From Aedes albopictus (Eukaryota; Arthropoda; Insecta; Diptera; Culicidae): a stretch of 64,000 bases of DNA. This document shows, in pieces, positions 21,883 to 35,073 of the stretch. Below the pieces are notes generated by a model. The model saw only the letters and a list, made by a program, of their open reading frames with translations. It did no database searches and had not been told where the DNA came from. The DNA lies in contig NC_085137.1 in NCBI RefSeq assembly GCF_035046485.1, forward strand, positions 4,131,977 to 4,195,976, in the 5' to 3' direction. The position numbers and the translations under genes are program-made. Numbering within the stretch: the first letter of the stretch is position 1; each line of letters begins with the position of its first letter.

Positions 21883-22390
21883 TTTGCCCTACGATTAATG
21901 CTGATGAGATCAATACCGTCCGCAAAGATAAGGAGCAGTTTTTCATTAACTCATGTATTCCAAAGAATCTGGTGGATTGTCTGATGTTACTGCTATCAAG
22001 TTCTATCAGAATTCGATCCTTCCCAGAAGTTTTTTTTTATGTTAGTTTAGGACTTGGTTTAGCGCCTTTTAAACTTTATTCAGTGTTGATGGATTCACTG
22101 CTTGACTGTCCTCAAGAATGTTATTGCTGTTCCTAATTACACCTTCAATGCTCCTGTACAAAACATAATCAAAATGTTACCGGTCAGTGTACTCGCGCTA
22201 TCATGTGCCGTGCATAATTGATAGTTTTATAGAAAACTCCGCATATCGTTCCGTTCCATGCTCTCTTGCGCTTCACACTATGTTTATGCAGCCGATTCTT
22301 GGTGCAGTGGATTATGCTCCTATCATCCTGTATACTACCCGTTGAGCTGAGTACTAGTGATATTACTCGTTCGTTGCTCGTTGGCACTCT
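21883..22390 (-). pseudogene. Non-LTR retrotransposon reverse-transcriptase remnant in intron 1
   Basis: On the minus strand about 21883-21931 reads IFADGIDLISINRRA, the catalytic-loop region of non-LTR reverse transcriptases, with Gly where the second catalytic Asp normally sits. Minus-strand sequence at about 22205-22390 (CCAACGAGCAACGAACGAG then GGAACGGAACGATATGCGGA) is shared with the fragment at 28385-28690 and belongs to the linker before the RT domain of the same type of element. Frames are broken; the copy is dead. Confidence 0.6.
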
Positions 22391-23140
22391 TTGCTGTCAT
22401 GGTAAAATCAAAGCTGGTTACTCATGGGTTCCAAATTTCATGGCCCCTCTAGGGGAGACTAAGGAGACTTTATCCCTGGGGAGACTTATTTCCCCGAAAA
22501 TAAGTTTTCTTCTTGCATTTTTTTTTTTCGCAAAACTTCGTCAGAACAATAGACTATGTTTAAGCTACAAGTAATTTAAATTGTCCAATGCAGTATTTTT
22601 TTTATTGATTGGTTTTCAGCCATTCAGAAATGTTTTGGGCAGTTTAAAAAATTCCAATTGCTCCAATTACTCCAAATTGTGTAAAATTTTATTGAGAATA
22701 TACTATCAAATTTAATTGTTCGGGTAGGGTTATTATAAAAATGTTTCATTTTTTGTAGCTTAGCATATATTTAAGTGTCACTTGTGACCGTGATGAAATC
22801 GTGCTGTTGAAATCAAATACTAATCGATTTTCAGGGTAACTATTTGCTTTATCTAACGGAAAAAACGTCTGATTAATTCTAACCCGGAGATCAATTTGAC
22901 CCCGGTTTAAAGTATAAACCCTGTTTTGAATATAAGATATATGTATTCTTAAAATTTCAATTTTATTTATATTTTATTTTTTTATGATTAAAATTCAAAA
23001 AAAAAAATATAAGAAAATATAAACGAAAATGAAATGAAAGCTGGAGCTCCTAAGGGGATCGCCCATTTTTGAAAAATGCACCATAAAACATGTCTCCATA
23101 AAACATAGTTTTAAAAACTTTAACATTTTTGAAAATGAGG
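22391..23140. other. Intron 1, AT-rich, no feature seen
   Basis: AT-rich intronic sequence without recognisable genes or element ends. Confidence 0.3.
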
Positions 23141-26100
23141 ATAGGTTCACTGTCCATGTGTTGCTGTATAAATTTGTCGAAGAATTTCCCCAGGGATTCT
23201 TGAAGACATTCCTCCAGCAATTTTCCTTGGTTTTTTTTCCAGGAATTTCTCATTAGATTTTTGTTGGAACTAGTCCACGGGTTTCTTTAGGATTTTTACC
23301 AGGTTTTCCTCCAAGAATCTTCGGGAATTTTAAAGAATCTGTTTCAAAGATTGCGATTGCTCCAAATTTATACATATTAATCATCAGAACTTTCTGAGGG
23401 AATTCTTTCGGGGATTGTACTTAAATTTCCTCCAGCAATTTTCTTAAAGATTTCTCCAGGAATTCCTCCAGAAATGTCCTTGAAAATCGTCCCAGCAGAT
23501 TTTTTTTACAATTGGAGATAGTTTGCAGATTCCTCCAGAACTTATATGGGTTGTTGAAAAGTCTAAAAAAAAAATGACCACGTGGTTTATGGACAGCCCC
23601 TTTCAGGTATTCACGCAGAACTCGATGTACACAGCGCAACGAGTAACTTCCACGCAGCGTCCGAAAAGAAAGAATTTTCACGCAGATTTGTGTAACACCG
23701 GATCCGCACATTTTTTGTGTTGATCCAGTCGTACACAAGTATGCGTGAAAAGTCCTTTGTCTTTTTGCTCGCTGCGTGAAAGTTACTCGTGCGCTGTGTT
23801 GTTTCATTTAAGGGTGTTCCAATAGAATTTCTACTGGGATACCATCAATAATTTCTCCAGAGATTTCCTCATGCATTTCTTTTAGAACTCTTCCACAAAT
23901 TATTGCTTGGAATTTCAGACGTATTACTTGGTGATCCTTTTGGAGTTTTTCCTGAGTTTTATTTCTTAGCACTTCTCAAGGTTGATTTCAAGAAATATTC
24001 TAGGAGTACCTGGAGGAAGTTTTTAAGTTCTTCCAGGTATTCCTTTCAAAATCCCATCAAACATTGTTTTGTTTTTTTTTTCTAAATATCCTCAGTGGTT
24101 TTCAAAAAAAAAATAATAATAACGGAACTTCCTCTCATAATTTGAGAAATTGTACAACAAATCCTTCGATTAATTTCTCCTGATGTATCTCAATGAGGGA
24201 CTGCTTAAGAAATTCCACCTTAAAAAACTCCGTTAGAAATCTACTCAGTAATTTTCTCGGAAACTACAGCAGAAATTCCTTACGAAATTTCTCCAAATAA
24301 CTCTTCAGAAATTCCTTCAGTAGTTTTTACATGAAATTATTTCCACAAATTCTCTAGAAGTTTCTTATGAAATTCTTTTGAGATTCCTTCAGAGATATCT
24401 CAGGGAATGCTTTCAGGTATCCTAAAAATGTTATTGTAAGAATTTCTCCAGTCAGACATTACGTATCCAGGAATCCTATCTGACGTTTTTCAAAAATTTC
24501 TTCTAGAAATCTCCACAGGTATCTTCTAGAGTTCTTTCAAGGATTCCTTCCGAGAATCTTTGAGGGATTCCTTTAAAAATTAGGGCATTTCTGCAGTTTA
24601 GTAATTTCTGGAAGAGTCATCTACAGAAAATCTCTGGAAGAGTCTTTGAAGAAATCGCAGGGCATATTTCTGACAGAATCTCAGGAGCAACATAAAAAAG
24701 TACCTGTGTAAGATGTTCGACAGGAACTTTTTAAGAAATTTCTCAAGGAATTCCAGGAGAAACTGTTAGAGGGATTTCCGTCAGATTTTCAAAGGGAATT
24801 TTATGAAAAAAAAAATCTATGGAAAAACTTATGGAGACATTTCTTTGTGTAATTGCTAAATAATTCCTTCAAATACTGAATGAGTCCCTGGAAATATTTC
24901 TATAGAAATCCCTGAAAAAATTTTAAATGAAATTCATGAAGAATCCCTGAAGATTAAAAAAAATCCCCAGTCTAATTTCCTGGGAAATTCCTAAAGAAAT
25001 CTCAGGAGGAATTTCTGAAAAAAAAAATCCTGCAGGACCAGAAAATGATTGGTGGAACTCCAAGAGACCTTATATTCCTTATAATTTTAGCACAGTTTCT
25101 GGAGAAGTTGTTCAATAAAGTGCTTTCTAAAAATAAAATTCCCATAGGAACTAGAAAAATCTGATGGGAAATTTACAATGGAATTGCTGCAGAAATTTCT
25201 AGAGAATTCCTAGAAAAAAATCTGAATCATTGGAAAAATCTTTGGAGGAAATGCTGGAGGATTTTTTAGGGAATTTACGGAGGAATGCTACTGGAACTCC
25301 TAAAAGTATCACTGTTGGAATTTTAGGGGAATTCCTGCAAGAAACACTGAAAGTAGTAGTGTAAGCGTCCCTGGATGAATTCTTGCTAGAAATCTCCGAA
25401 GCATTTTCAGGAAACTCCCCTGTGAATATTTCCAATGGAATCGCCGGAGAAATTTCCAAGGAAATCTCTGGAGAAGTTAATAAAGAAATGCTTGTACGAA
25501 TTTCTGAAGGAACCAACGCAATATATTCTAAAAAAAAAAACAGCGCCGACATTGAAAGATCTTCTGAGATCATCCCAGTATCCAACGAAACGCTAAAAAT
25601 CTCAATCATAAAGGAATATAAAACTTCTTGTTCCTGGAGTGGGAAAGTCATGAAGGAATCCCAAGAAAAAAACATCTGATTCTCTCACAAATATTTTCTA
25701 AGGGATACCCTGGATGATTTTTTAAAGTTATCACAGGAGACGTTACGAAAGAAATACATGGATAACCTCCTGAACGAATGATTGGTGAAATGTCCCAAGA
25801 AATTCCTTAGGGCATATCTTCAGGAAGCCCTCGAGAAATTTCTTAAGATTTCCTGTAAGAATTTTGTAAAGGAATCTCTAGATAAATTTCTGAAAAAAAA
25901 TCTAGAGAAAACTTTGGCGAAACTTTTTATAAATCCCTACAAGATTATCTTAAGGAATCCCTGAAAGAATTTTTGAAGGAAACTTTGGAAGAAGCTCTTA
26001 AAAAATCTTTTTCTTTTTTCTCGAAGTTTCTGAAAGATTTTTTTTTAAATTTCCTAAGGAATTCAAAACTTTCCATTAAAAAAATCTCAGGATGAATGTT

Positions 26101-26620
26101 CTAAAAGAATCCCAGTATAGATTTCTGAAAAATCTTTGGATCAATTTCTGAGGCACCTCATGGAACTCCGGAGGAGTTTCCTAGAAAAAAAAAATCCCTG
26201 GAATGTTATTTCAAAGAAATCGCTGGCGGATTTTAGAAGCAATCCAAGGAACAATTCCGGAAGGATTTATGAAAGAGCTCTTTTTTTGAGATATTGATTT
26301 GAGAATGAATCTCTTGGAAACTTCATGAATAATGTTCTTAAGAAATCTTTGGTATAATATCAGAAAAAATCCCATGCATAATTTCTTAAAGATTTCATTA
26401 AAGACTTTCCATAGTTATCACTTGAGAAATTTTTGAAGAAATGTATGGAGAATTATCTATAGAAATCAATGGAGGAATTTTTGAAGAGAGCCATTATTGG
26501 TTTTCTAAATAAACCCTTCAGGTTATTTCACGATGAATTTCTGAGAGAATTCCTAAATGATTTCTGATGTAATTAAATCCTACAAGATTTCCAAAAATGA
26601 TACATTTTTGGTGGTATCTC
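23141..26620. repeat. Class B repeats in intron 1, both orientations
   Basis: Degenerate GGAATTTCTCCAGGAATTCC-like and complementary motifs, with frequent AGAAATT and TTTCTG words. Strand polarity changes several times. ORFs such as 25199-25675 (-) and 25383-25679 (+) overlap on opposite strands and are Ile/Ser/Glu/Lys-rich repeat translations. Confidence 0.6.
23629..23801. repeat. Hairpin MITE-like element within class B repeats
   Basis: ACACAGCGCAACGAGTAAC at 23629 has its complement GTTACTCGTGCGCTGTGTT at about 23782. The arms are about 40 bp and extend through the GCAGCG region. It is GC-richer than its surroundings and has no clear target duplication. Confidence 0.55.
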
Positions 26621-28071
26621 TTATAGAATTTCCGTAGAAAGGGTTTTATTTTTACACGAATGGGAACACAAATGAAATATAAGAAAGGAAATTTCTCTCA
26701 AATAGGTGGTTTTCCTACAACCACAAAATGAATTCTTAAAAAAACGAAGAAAGATTTCTGTTAATTAAAACTGGGAATACCCAAAAGGGTAGTTTTTCTG
26801 AAATTTGTGAGTCTGTTTACATTTGAAAATCGAGGTAATTTCTGTAGAAAGTTGATTTTCAACTTCACAATTTTCCAAATATCCCAGGATGGTCAAATGC
26901 TTCCAAATATATTTTCTTGATTTTTTATTTTCCATCGATTTTTAAAACAATGACAACACTATCTAAGATTTTCGATTTAAAAATCAGATTCCACGTATAA
27001 GTTTCAATGAATATGCTATACTTATAATTTTCTACATCCAATAATACTTAAGCAAATACAAAAAAAAAAAAAGAAAAAGTGGGCCTTGTCAAATGATGTT
27101 CGAGACGGTCTGAAAATTTGCATATCTGAGAAATAATTAATCCATCTGTGATAAAAACTGTGAAACAGTAAAAAAAAGCTCAAATAACATTTTCTACATT
27201 TTCTCTATTTTTTTATTTCTCAAATTCGCGGTGGATGCAGGAAAAAAATATGAGTAGTTTTGTCTTTAGTACTTGAAAGTAAAATTTATTTTTGATCTAC
27301 AAATCTAAAAAAAACTGTTACATTTTACTTAAAAAAAAACTTGTCAATGAAAACTAAAAAAATCGAGAAAAAATAGTCAGAAGCTTTTGACGATCCTTGG
27401 CAACTTGTTTGATTTTGATGCTGAAAGTTTGCTTTTGACAGAAAAAAAATTAAAAAACCCTTATCATTTGTTTTTGAAAATTTGAAATTATATTACATCT
27501 AACATAGATCCACGATGAATATTACTCTCAGTGTAATTTTTTTCTGAAATTTCTTCAAATACATATTGTCAAACATCTTCGAGGACACCATTTTAATCCA
27601 AACAGGTTTTTTTTTCGTACACTCTTTTAAATAAATAGTTAGGTGAGGAAAAATGCAAAAGTAAATGATTCACGAAATCCAGTGCATAAACAAAATTGAA
27701 TTCAAGTTGAATAATATCGAGTAAAAATGGATTTTTTTGTGTGTTTTGGGTTGGAAATGCTCTTTTGTGAGAAGTGAATAAATAAGTTAGAAACTGTTAG
27801 ATAGTAAATGAGTGCGTAAGTAAGGGATACGATGGGTGATGTTGTGAGTTGGTAAGTGATTTGTAGGATCTATGAAGATTTAAAATGATCTTTTAAATCG
27901 TGGCCGATGGAAATTTCGTTTGCCTGTGGTTCCCTTATGCAATTGGCACATTCTTGCCTGTGCTCTTTTTTTTTTGTAAATTGCGTATATGAGACCACTC
28001 AATCAACTGTTTGGAGCAGAGTAAACTCGACTGATCGGTTAGAGTAGCGAACAAAGAATGATTTATTGCTA
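26621..28071. other. Intron 1, AT-rich, no feature seen
   Basis: Long AT-rich stretch with poly-A and poly-T runs. No ORF, repeat array or element ends recognised. Confidence 0.3.
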
Positions 28072-28077
28072 TACATA

Positions 28078-28283
28078 GGGTGTGGGACCATTTGGGCAGG
28101 AGCACCTATTTTGGGCACTTGCTGCTATAACTCAGTTAATTTCAAACTAATTGATATGAAATTTTGTGCATGGCTGTGCGTATCTTATCGTATTTCAAAA
28201 ATCAAGTCAATTGGCTGAAAATTCACGGAGCAACAGCAGCAAGTGCCCAAAATAGGTTTTCCTGCCCAAATAGTCCCAGACCC
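28078..28283. mobile_element. 206-bp MITE (ACCATTTGGGCAGG family), copy 1
   Basis: Terminal inverted repeats of about 60 bp begin GGGTGTGGGACC and contain CCTATTTTGGGCACTTGCTG. TACATA flanks both ends (28072-28077 and 28284-28289). This could be a 6-bp duplication, or a TA duplication next to similar bases. A second copy lies at 50486-50698. Confidence 0.7.
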
Positions 28284-28384
28284 TACATAAAATTCAACGC
28301 TTACTATGCTAACACATTCCATATCTTAATAAGAATCTGTTGGATTGATTGATGTAGCTGTTGCTTCATCTCTTAAGAAGCTCG

Positions 28385-28690
28385 ATCAGACTCCGATCAT
28401 CCACATAAGTCCCGTCTTCTCCAGGCGCCTTATTTTGTTCAGCTTCTTTATCTAATTCAGTGTTGGTAATTGCACTGTTTCACCGTCTTCAGTTTTATCA
28501 ATCCTCTTCATACCTACACCATTGACTACATTGACTACATTGACAGATGTGTAAAATCTCCGCATATCGTTCCGTTCCATGATTCCTTGCGCTTCAACAA
28601 TTACACTCTCTTCATGCGGCCGCTTCTTGTTGATCAGAGTACCAGCTAGACAGCATTTTTTCTCGTTCGTTACTCGTTGGCACACTCAGA
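28385..28690 (-). pseudogene. Non-LTR retrotransposon remnant (pre-RT linker)
   Basis: The minus-strand frame contains IMERNDMRRFYTSVN. This type of segment precedes the reverse-transcriptase domain in many insect non-LTR elements (pattern: glutamate/arginine-rich, then RxFYxxVN). It shares sequence with 22205-22390. Only a fragment survives, without endonuclease or RT domains. Confidence 0.5.
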
Positions 28691-28896
28691 TGGTTGGGAG
28701 TCGATATTTTGTCTTTCCACTTTTCTTTTTATAAATGTATTTTATTTTAAGTTGTTTTTCTATTCAGATTAATTGCAAACAAACCGAATCCTTGAAGCTT
28801 TCGGAATCCTCGAAATTATTGTCAACATTTTACGATCAAAATACAGTATACTTCAATAAAACTAATTAACTAATAATCACACTCTTTTCATTACAG

Positions 28897-29040
28897 TGTG
28901 ATCCCGGTGTCGGAATCGATCGGTTTTTCCACGCCTTGTACACCCATCAAGACAAGCGTATCATGATGGTGCTTGGGTCTGCTTGCTCGGAAGTTACCGA
29001 AAGTTTAGCCAAAGTCGTTCCATATTGGAACATTGTGCAG
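28897..29040 (+). CDS. GABA-B-R3: GABA-B-R3 coding exon 2 (Venus-flytrap lobe)
   Basis: Residues 141-188, 48 codons, phase 0 at both ends. The acceptor follows CATTACAG and the donor is GTCAGA. It continues exon 1 as DTK-CDPGVGIDRFF. The conserved stretch MMVLGSACSEVTESLAKVVP followed by WNIVQ is the lobe 1 segment where class C receptors place a GxxxS/T-type ligand-contact motif. There is no start codon, so it is easily missed by ORF scanning. Confidence 0.9.
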
Positions 29041-29131
29041 GTCAGATTGTCAGATTTTCCAAATAAGTAGAATAACTAGTATTTCTATTGCTAAATGAGA
29101 TCAACAGAAGTGATCCTTCCCCATTTTGCAG

Positions 29132-29407
29132 GTCTCTTTCGGCTCAACATCGCCAGCGTTGAGCGATCGCCGTGAATTCCCACTGTTCTACCGAACAGTG
29201 GCACCCGATTCGTCGCACAATCCTGCCCGAATCGCATTCATCAAACACTTTGCCTGGGATACGGTGGCCACCTTTTCCGAGAACGAGGAAGGCCATTCGT
29301 TGGCCGTGAACGACCTGGTGACCGATCTGGAGCTAGCAAACATCACCTGTGCGGCTACGATATCCTTTGCGGAAACTGATTTCAAGGAGCAGCTCAAACT
29401 GCTAAGG
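29132..29407 (+). CDS. GABA-B-R3: GABA-B-R3 coding exon 3 (Venus-flytrap lobe)
   Basis: Residues 189-280, 92 codons, phase 0 at both ends. Begins VSFGSTSPALSDRREF, the conserved core after WNIVQ in GABA-B receptors. It continues through the FYRTVAPDSSHNPARIAFIK region typical of subtype 3 and ends KLLR at AGG before GTATTT. The read-through ORF beyond 29407 is intron. Confidence 0.92.
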
Positions 29408-29720
29408 GTATTTTGTTGCCCCCGCCTGAAACCCCCACCTCCCTTTGTCGACTATCTTTACTATAGTGTTCCCCTTCATTGTGCTCACAGTTGAGCTCAC
29501 AGTAGGAATGCGGTTGATGAACACCCACGTAGCGTTGATTGTTGTACTGTCGAACCACCTCACCGTAGAGACCCTTCCTCAGTATATTGTAGTGCGTAGT
29601 ATTGTCATGTTTTTCTTCCCGGAATGATGCCGACGTTAGGTAAGAGTTCTTGTTGTTGTGTTATAGGTATTACTTAGTTAAGGAAACATGTTGATATTCA
29701 TGTTTTTTACTTACTTTCAG

Positions 29721-29786
29721 GAAAAGGACATTCGGGTGATTATCGGAAGTTTCTCACACGAAATCGCTCCTAAAGTTTTCTGCGAG
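29721..29786 (+). CDS. GABA-B-R3: GABA-B-R3 coding exon 4
   Basis: Residues 281-302, 22 codons, phase 0. The acceptor follows TTACTTTCAG and the donor is GTATGT. It encodes EKDIRVIIGSFSHEIAPKV then FCE, matching the family's conserved RIIIGSF segment. This is a microexon without a useful ATG. Confidence 0.92.
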
Positions 29787-29848
29787 GTATGTCGTATCGG
29801 AACCATAAATGTTTCATTACTTCTGAAGCTCATTGATTCATTTCGTAG

Positions 29849-30034
29849 GCTTATCATCTGGGAATGTATGGATCGGAATACGCATGGATTCTACAGGATA
29901 CCCATATTTCCTTCTGGTGGCTTGAGCAGAATAGCGCCTGTCCGTTGACAATTCTGTTGAAGGCCGTGGAAAATGTGCTGCTAGTGTCCAGCTATAATAG
30001 CATCGTTGGAATGGGAACAGCACTGAGTGGTTTG
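29849..30034 (+). CDS. GABA-B-R3: GABA-B-R3 coding exon 5
   Basis: Residues 303-364, 62 codons, phase 0. It starts AYHLGMYGSEYAWIL after TTTCGTAG and ends SGL before GTAAGC. YGSEYAWIL corresponds to the family's YGxxYxWxx segment, followed by a WW pair and a Cys as in other GABA-B ectodomains. After this exon comes a 9.5-kb intron (30035-39534). Confidence 0.9.
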
Positions 30035-30133
30035 GTAAGCCAACACTGCTGCGCTAGCTTTCACTTCGTGAAATAGAGGCACCAACCTTGAATTTTGATA
30101 ACAAAGAACACCAAAAATGAGTTCTAAATTTAC

Positions 30134-30409
30134 TATTCTTCTTCTTCTTCTTTATGGCTCTACGTCCGCACTGGGACTTGGACTTGGCCAGCCTCGCTTA
30201 AACTTAGTGTTCTTTGTGCACTTCCACAGTTATTAATTGAAGGGCTTTCTTTGCCTGCCATTGCATGAATTTGTATATTGTGAGGCAAGTACAATGATAC
30301 TCTATGCCCAGGGAGTCGAGAAAACTTTTCCGACCGGAACGGGAATCGAACCCGCCGTCTCCGGATTGGCGATCCATAGCCTTAACCACTAGGCTATCTG
30401 GAGACCCCC
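30134..30409 (-). mobile_element. Feilai-type tRNA-derived SINE, full length
   Basis: On the minus strand it starts GGGGTCTCCAGATAGCCTAG, with A-box-like TAGTGGTTAAGGC and B-box GGTTCGATTCCC. The tRNA-unrelated body runs to a short GAA-rich tail. Perfect 8-bp repeats AAATTTAC flank it at 30126-30133 and 30410-30417. It sits in intron 5 of the receptor gene, antisense to the gene. Confidence 0.88.
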
Positions 30410-30639
30410 AAATTTACCCAAAAATTTACTGTTATTTGTTCCTAATAACTTCCAACTCGTTTCCTCTCTAACAACAAAAATCAATGAGGCCATGGTTGGA
30501 AATTTTGGTGTTCTTGGTGGCAGTGATTATTACAATTTAGAGTTCTTGGTAGATAAACACTTGATGATGTTTTAAGCCGGCGTATTTACTGCTTCGTTAT
30601 ATTTATAATGAATTTGTAGGAAAATATCAGGACTCACCA

Positions 30640-31755
30640 AGATTCAAAAATACAATAAGGAGACAGAATTCCCTACACAAATTCTGGTAGAGTTCCGAAT
30701 CCTGCGATACCTGAAGAAATTTCCAGTGAGTCTTTCAAGGTCTAATGAGGCATTGATTCTTGACATTTTTGTAGGGAAATTTTGAATTACATTTTTAGTT
30801 GATCTTTGTAATGAAATCCCTGTGGAATGCATTAAGCTTTTTTTTTCTGCTCTTCTAAATAAGTTACTACAAAAATCCACAGGAATATATCTCAGAGAGT
30901 TCGGGAAGGACAAAAGTTTTTATTCTTGATGAAGTATTTCAGACTGAACTAAGCTAAGTCAATAAGATTTTTGGAAAGTAATCTCAGGAGTATTTTCCGG
31001 AATAATTGATATAGAAAATTTCAGCAAGATTCTAGAGAATTCCCTGGAGAAATTCCTAGAAGAATTCCCATAGGAATTTCTGGAGTATATTCATTGAGAA
31101 TCTATGGAGAAATCACTAGAACACTTCTGGATAAATACCAGGAGTAATCTCCAACAAAATTACTGTGAAAACTCCTAGAGAAATTTCAGATGAAATCCCC
31201 AACGAAAATCATGGAGAAGAAATAGAGGAATACCTGAATAATCCTAGATATCCCTAATGGAGTTCCTTGAGGAATTCCTGGAATATCCTGGGTAAACCCT
31301 GGTGCAATTTCTAGATGAATTCCTGATGAAATTCCTGAAGAAGTCTCTAAAAGAATCAAATGAAGAATTTCTGGATAAATCCCTGGTGGGATTCATTGGA
31401 GAATCTCTGTAGAAATCTGTACAGGAGTTCTTTGGAGAAAACCCTGAAGGGATTCCTGTATAAATCCCAGGTTTCCAGGGGTAGTTCTGGATGAACTCCT
31501 AGTGAAACTCTTGGAGGAGTCCCCGGAGAAATCCTTGGAGATGCTAAACACCTAGATAAACTTGTGAGTCAATTCCTGGTAGAACTCCTGGAAAAATTCC
31601 TGATGAAATCCATAATGAAATCCTTGAAGAAGTTCCTGAAGTAACTTCTGGAAAATCCCTAGAGGAACTCTTGAATAGATTCGTGATGGAAATTCTAAAG
31701 CAATCGCTGTTGAAATTCTTAGAACATCTGATCGCAAGTACACGTCCGTCAAAAA
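30640..31755. repeat. Class B repeats in intron 5
   Basis: Degenerate GAATTCCTGGAGAAATTCC-like motifs. The minus ORFs at 31544-31780 are low-complexity translations. Confidence 0.55.
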
Positions 31756-32170
31756 TATGAATTAAGGACTCTAGATGCAAAGGGGTGTAAGTGACCCTTT
31801 TGTAGAATTTGAGTTGATCGTATCACAAAATGTTTCAGACTTCAATCTTTTCAGAATTTCCTTAAGATCATTTTTACTCTATTGGTTAACGGCTAGGCAG
31901 TGAACTTACAGCCGATTTCCAAAAGCATTATTTATACGTTGATTTCACAAATTCCAATACATCGGTTGACATTGGTTAGATTTTGAATCTCCATATTTTT
32001 TTACATTTTAGTTCCACTGCCTTTCCTCTTTAACTATCAAAGTACTCTTAACCGAAAACACCTCATACCGTGAAGTTGAATAGACTAGAAAAGGTTTTAT
32101 CACGGGTTTCAAAACTTCTACAAGACTAATTAGGCATGAAAATGTTACTTAAGATGATACTGAGAGTAGT
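31756..32170. other. Intron 5, no feature seen
   Basis: AT-rich, non-repetitive spacer between class B blocks. Confidence 0.3.
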
Positions 32171-34396
32171 GAAGCATGAAGGAATCCCTCTGGGAATTCC
32201 CAGAGGGAGAGGATTATTTTTCGGAAGAACCCATGGTGAAAACTCCAGCAATAATCCTAGAGAAACTCCTAGAGCAATCCCTGGACGAATTACCTAAAAG
32301 AATTTCTGGAGGAATGTTTGGAGTATTTTCAAGAAAAATGCATGGAGAAATCCCTAGAATGGCTCCTTTATATATTGCAAGGGTAATCTTCATAGGAACT
32401 CCTATAAGAACCCCTATGAAAATTATATGCGGAGTTCCTAGCGAAAATCATAGAGCAATCTCTTGAGGTATCCCTATATGTAGAAAAATCGCTCTATGAA
32501 TACCTGGATAACCCCTGGATAAATCTCAGGAGTTCGTGCAACCTCTCAATTAATTTATGGGAATGTCCTTAGTGGAACCCCTGGAGAAATCTTTAAAGAA
32601 TCCTGGAGGAATTCCAGGATAAATCCCTAGATGTACTGTTGGGCAATTTTTTGGAGAAAACCCTTGAGGGATCCATTGATGAATTACCACAGGATAAAAT
32701 ACTGGGTAAATTCCCGGTGAACTCCTGAATCTCAGGCGGAATCTCTGATGGAACCTCTGAAGAAGTTCCTAAATTAACAGCAGGAAAAAAATCTTGCGGT
32801 AATTGTGGTTTGATCCCTGTGGAATTGCTAGAGGAATTCCTGGGGATATACTTGGAGAAGTCTTTGAAGAAATCCCTTGAGGAATTTCTGGATAAATCGC
32901 TGTAGAAATCTGTAGAAGCATTTTTAGGAGAAACCCCCAGAGGAATTGGATGAATCCCTGGTTGAATTTATGGAGGATATTCAGGTGAAACTCTTGGATA
33001 AATCCACGAAGAAATCCCTAGAGGAATTCCTTAGAAAATCGCCACAGAAATTTTTGGATATTGGATTCTTGGAGAATTTTTCAATGGAATGCAATAGATT
33101 TTCTGGATAAAATCCTAAAGGGCTTCCTGGTTGAATATTTAGAAAAAAATCTTGGCTGAATATCTTGTGAAAATCTTCGATAAATTTCTGATAGAATGTC
33201 TAGAGGAATTATATTAATCATAACATAATTTTCTAGAGACATCCCTAGAGTCAATATTGATGAAACTTTGGAATAATTCCTTGAAAAATTTTTTGAGAAA
33301 TACTAGGGGAAATTCTCTTGAGAAATTCCGGGATAAATTCCTGCTGTTATTCCAGAGCCAATCCTTAGAAAACCGCAAACAATATTTCTTAATCAACATG
33401 TGAAAAAGCTGGAACAACAAACTGCAGTGGCTCCTCGTCTTTCTAAGGTGTATTTCCATTCATTATGATAACTTGTGCCAGTAACAGGTAGAGGGAAGTC
33501 ATGAAAATCTTTCAGGAATTTCACAAGACATTTTTCCAAGAGTTCCCGTATAGATTCCATCAAGAATTTTTTTTCGAAGTTTTTAACAAAATGTTATCAG
33601 AAGTTTATTCGGGACTCTAACCAGAAATCTGTTTCATTAGAAGTTTGTTCAAAAACCTTGATGAAATTTCCCTGAATTCCCTAAAATTCCTCTAGGAAAC
33701 AAACATTCACAGTTTGACTATCAATTGCGCTAAAATTCGCTAGAAATTATCGTTCACGGATTTCACTAACAATATATCCAGGAATTTCATTAGACAGCCG
33801 TCCAATAATTTCACTAGAAGATCGACCGGAAATTGTACCAGAAACTGCATTACAAGTTTTACAAGAGATTTCTGAAAATCCTCTAGAAATTTTACTGAAG
33901 ATTCGTACAGGCATTTCACTTGAAGTTTTTCTAGGAATTTCACTTGAAACTTATGTAGGAATATCACAAGAAATTTCTCCAAGTATTTCAGCATTTCTTT
34001 AGCCAAGAATGTTTCAAGAAAATATTCAAATAATTTCACAATAAATTAATCCAGAAATCTAATCAGAAATTTTGCCAGAGGTCTCTTCAGAAATTTCATG
34101 AACAACCTCTCTTCTGCATCTCTTTGGGAACAGCCCGCTGATGTAGGGCACGGGTTGGGTCGAAATTGATTCTAATTCACAAGAAGGTTAATGATTTTCA
34201 AAATTGGCAATTCATCCAGAATTTGCTCAACAAATTCTTTTAGTTTGTAAATTGCGCTATAGGTTGCACTAGAAATCCCTCCAAAAATTAAAAAAAAACA
34301 CCATCAGTAATATTACTAGTAGTTTTTTCATGAGGAATTCACCAGACAATTTTCAAGGCATTCCATATGAAGATCTTCCAAGGGTTTTACTAACAA

Positions 34397-35073
34397 CACT
34401 AGTTTACAAAATAAAATGAAAGTCGTGAACTTCTGTCAACGACCAAAGTTTTTGAAGTATAATTTAGCACTGATTTTGGAACCGTGCTTCAAAAAATTTT
34501 AAGTAGAGCAGTTTTTGAGTTTTATCTCAATATTGAGTTTTACAACTTTTAGAAATATGAAATTTATCAAAATTCAAATATCTTGCGTTTTGTTCAATTA
34601 ATTTCAAATCTTTTTCCATAAATTAAAAGCTGAGTACAATACCATTCGATCATCTGAATGCAGGTTTTGCGTCAGATTGATAAAATTCGAGATATTGGCG
34701 AGTTTTAGGGACGATCTCCTTAAATTTTAGCCAAATTTCCAAAAATATATGAAGCAATGTATTTTTTTCAATAAGAAAAAAACAATCTAAAAATTCTTTC
34801 TCAACGTTTATTTGACATTTCATATGTAGGCGAGTTACAGTAAAAAATTCAGCTCAATCGGAGCATTGATTACGGAGAATGAGATGTGTGAAGTGAGCGA
34901 CGTTGCTTAAAAATAGAACAAAAATGGATTTCAAATCATCAACCTTGTATGGAAAGTCGAAAAAAATTCCGCTCTACTGTATTTTTTTTCCTTCGCCTTT
35001 TCGAATTCAGGGCATGATTCTACACCAAAAATGATCATCAGCTTACCGAGTTCAAAAATGCTGTAAACTAGTG
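34397..35073. mobile_element. CACTA-like non-autonomous element, 677 bp
   Basis: Exact 12-bp terminal inverted repeats CACTAGTTTACA / TGTAAACTAGTG are flanked by 3-bp direct repeats CAA (34394-34396 and 35074-35076). CACTA termini with a 3-bp duplication match the CACTA/EnSpm superfamily. The interior is AT-rich and non-coding. It interrupts class B repeats. Confidence 0.6.
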
